A stretch of 64,000 bases of DNA from Homarus americanus (taxonomy: Eukaryota > Arthropoda > Malacostraca > Decapoda > Nephropidae): NCBI RefSeq assembly GCF_018991925.1, contig NW_024722158.1, positions 8,183,207 through 8,247,206 on the forward strand, read 5' to 3'. Numbering within the stretch: position 1 is the stretch's first letter; each line of letters starts with the position of its first letter. Below the pieces are notes generated by a model. It was not told the origin of the DNA, ran no database searches, and was given only the letters and a program-made list of their open reading frames with translations. Below, piece by piece: positions 63,635 through 64,000 of the stretch. Both the position numbers and the translations under genes were made by a program.

Positions 63635-64000
63635 AGTTGCTTGACGATACTTATCTTATCCTCAGGTCCTTATACACAAGTAGGTAAGTCTATATATCCT
63701 TCAGATAATGTAATAGGCTCGAAAACATCCCAAATTTGGGATCTAGCACTCACAGCTGTGTTTACCAGTGCCCGCGAGCCAGTCTCTGGGGGCGGAGGTC
63801 AGATGCATAATTATTTTATTAAAAGGATCATGAGTAATGGAACACAATTGGTAAATTTGCATTAGTGCACACAAGTCAAAACTATGTTTTTCTAGTGTAT
63901 TTTTGTGTGTTTTGATTGGTTCTGACCTTGATTTCCGTCGGAAATTGCCTGTTTTTATTTAATGTTGTTGGTTTTGGCTGGGTTCGTTTTCCGACAAAAA
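63635..64000. other. Probable retrotransposon 5' region or flank
   Basis: Lies upstream of ORF1 on the minus strand and may hold its 5' UTR. No internal-promoter motif was recognised. Cut by the window edge. Confidence 0.4.

Overview
This is eukaryotic, almost certainly arthropod, genomic DNA, and the overall look suggests a decapod or other crustacean. The evidence is: one multi-exon animal gene with large introns; very dense dinucleotide and minisatellite repeats; TTAGG-type (arthropod telomere-like) degenerate arrays; tRNA-derived SINE pieces; and invertebrate-type non-LTR retrotransposons and hAT, MITE and foldback elements. There are no bacterial features. Species cannot be fixed from the sequence alone.

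The one real host gene runs on the + strand from 1633 to 53305. It is a Rap1 GTPase-activating protein (Rapgap1/RAP1GAP family). Eight exons with consensus GT-AG borders and consistent phases were read: 1633-1770, 16536-16712, 46953-47191, 47967-48245, 50036-50201, 50604-50837, 51064-51423 and 53168-53305 (stop TGA). Together they give 576 codons. The 5' part of the gene, including the start codon and any GoLoco motif, lies upstream of the window. The catalytic asparagine-thumb motif (RKRHIGNDM) is intact in the fourth exon, so the GAP should be active. The protein ends with a Ser/Thr-rich linker, a Cys/His cluster and a leucine-rich coiled coil.

Region by region: 1-1632 is intron with short tandem repeats. 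1771-16535 (intron 1) and 16713-46952 (intron 2, about 30 kb) are dominated by GT/CA, CT/GA and CCT arrays, polypurine/polypyrimidine tracts and at least eight minisatellites. One of these is an 82-bp tandem repeat in which every unit carries CRE (TGACGTCA) and YY1-like (ATGGCGG) words. A 368-bp foldback transposon with a 9-bp target duplication sits near the end of intron 2. From about 46.3 kb the sequence becomes AT-rich and mostly free of long microsatellites, and GC3 of the exons drops. The last intron holds a decayed antisense hAT transposase.

Downstream of the gene (53306-64000) is 3' flank rich in mobile-element debris. It contains a SINE with a recognisable central domain, a hAT terminus, and a 5'-truncated non-LTR reverse-transcriptase fragment whose catalytic motif is mutated (FADD to FADG) and which is interrupted by a 347-bp MITE with TATA target duplications. 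At 60.93-63.64 kb, on the minus strand, is the front half of another non-LTR retrotransposon: gag-like ORF1 with CCHC knuckles, then an AP-endonuclease domain with no reverse transcriptase behind it.

Nothing here proves a new biological system. The best leads are the CRE/YY1 tandem array, the two young-looking non-autonomous DNA transposons, the composition step inside the gene, and the unusual C-terminal tail of the RapGAP.
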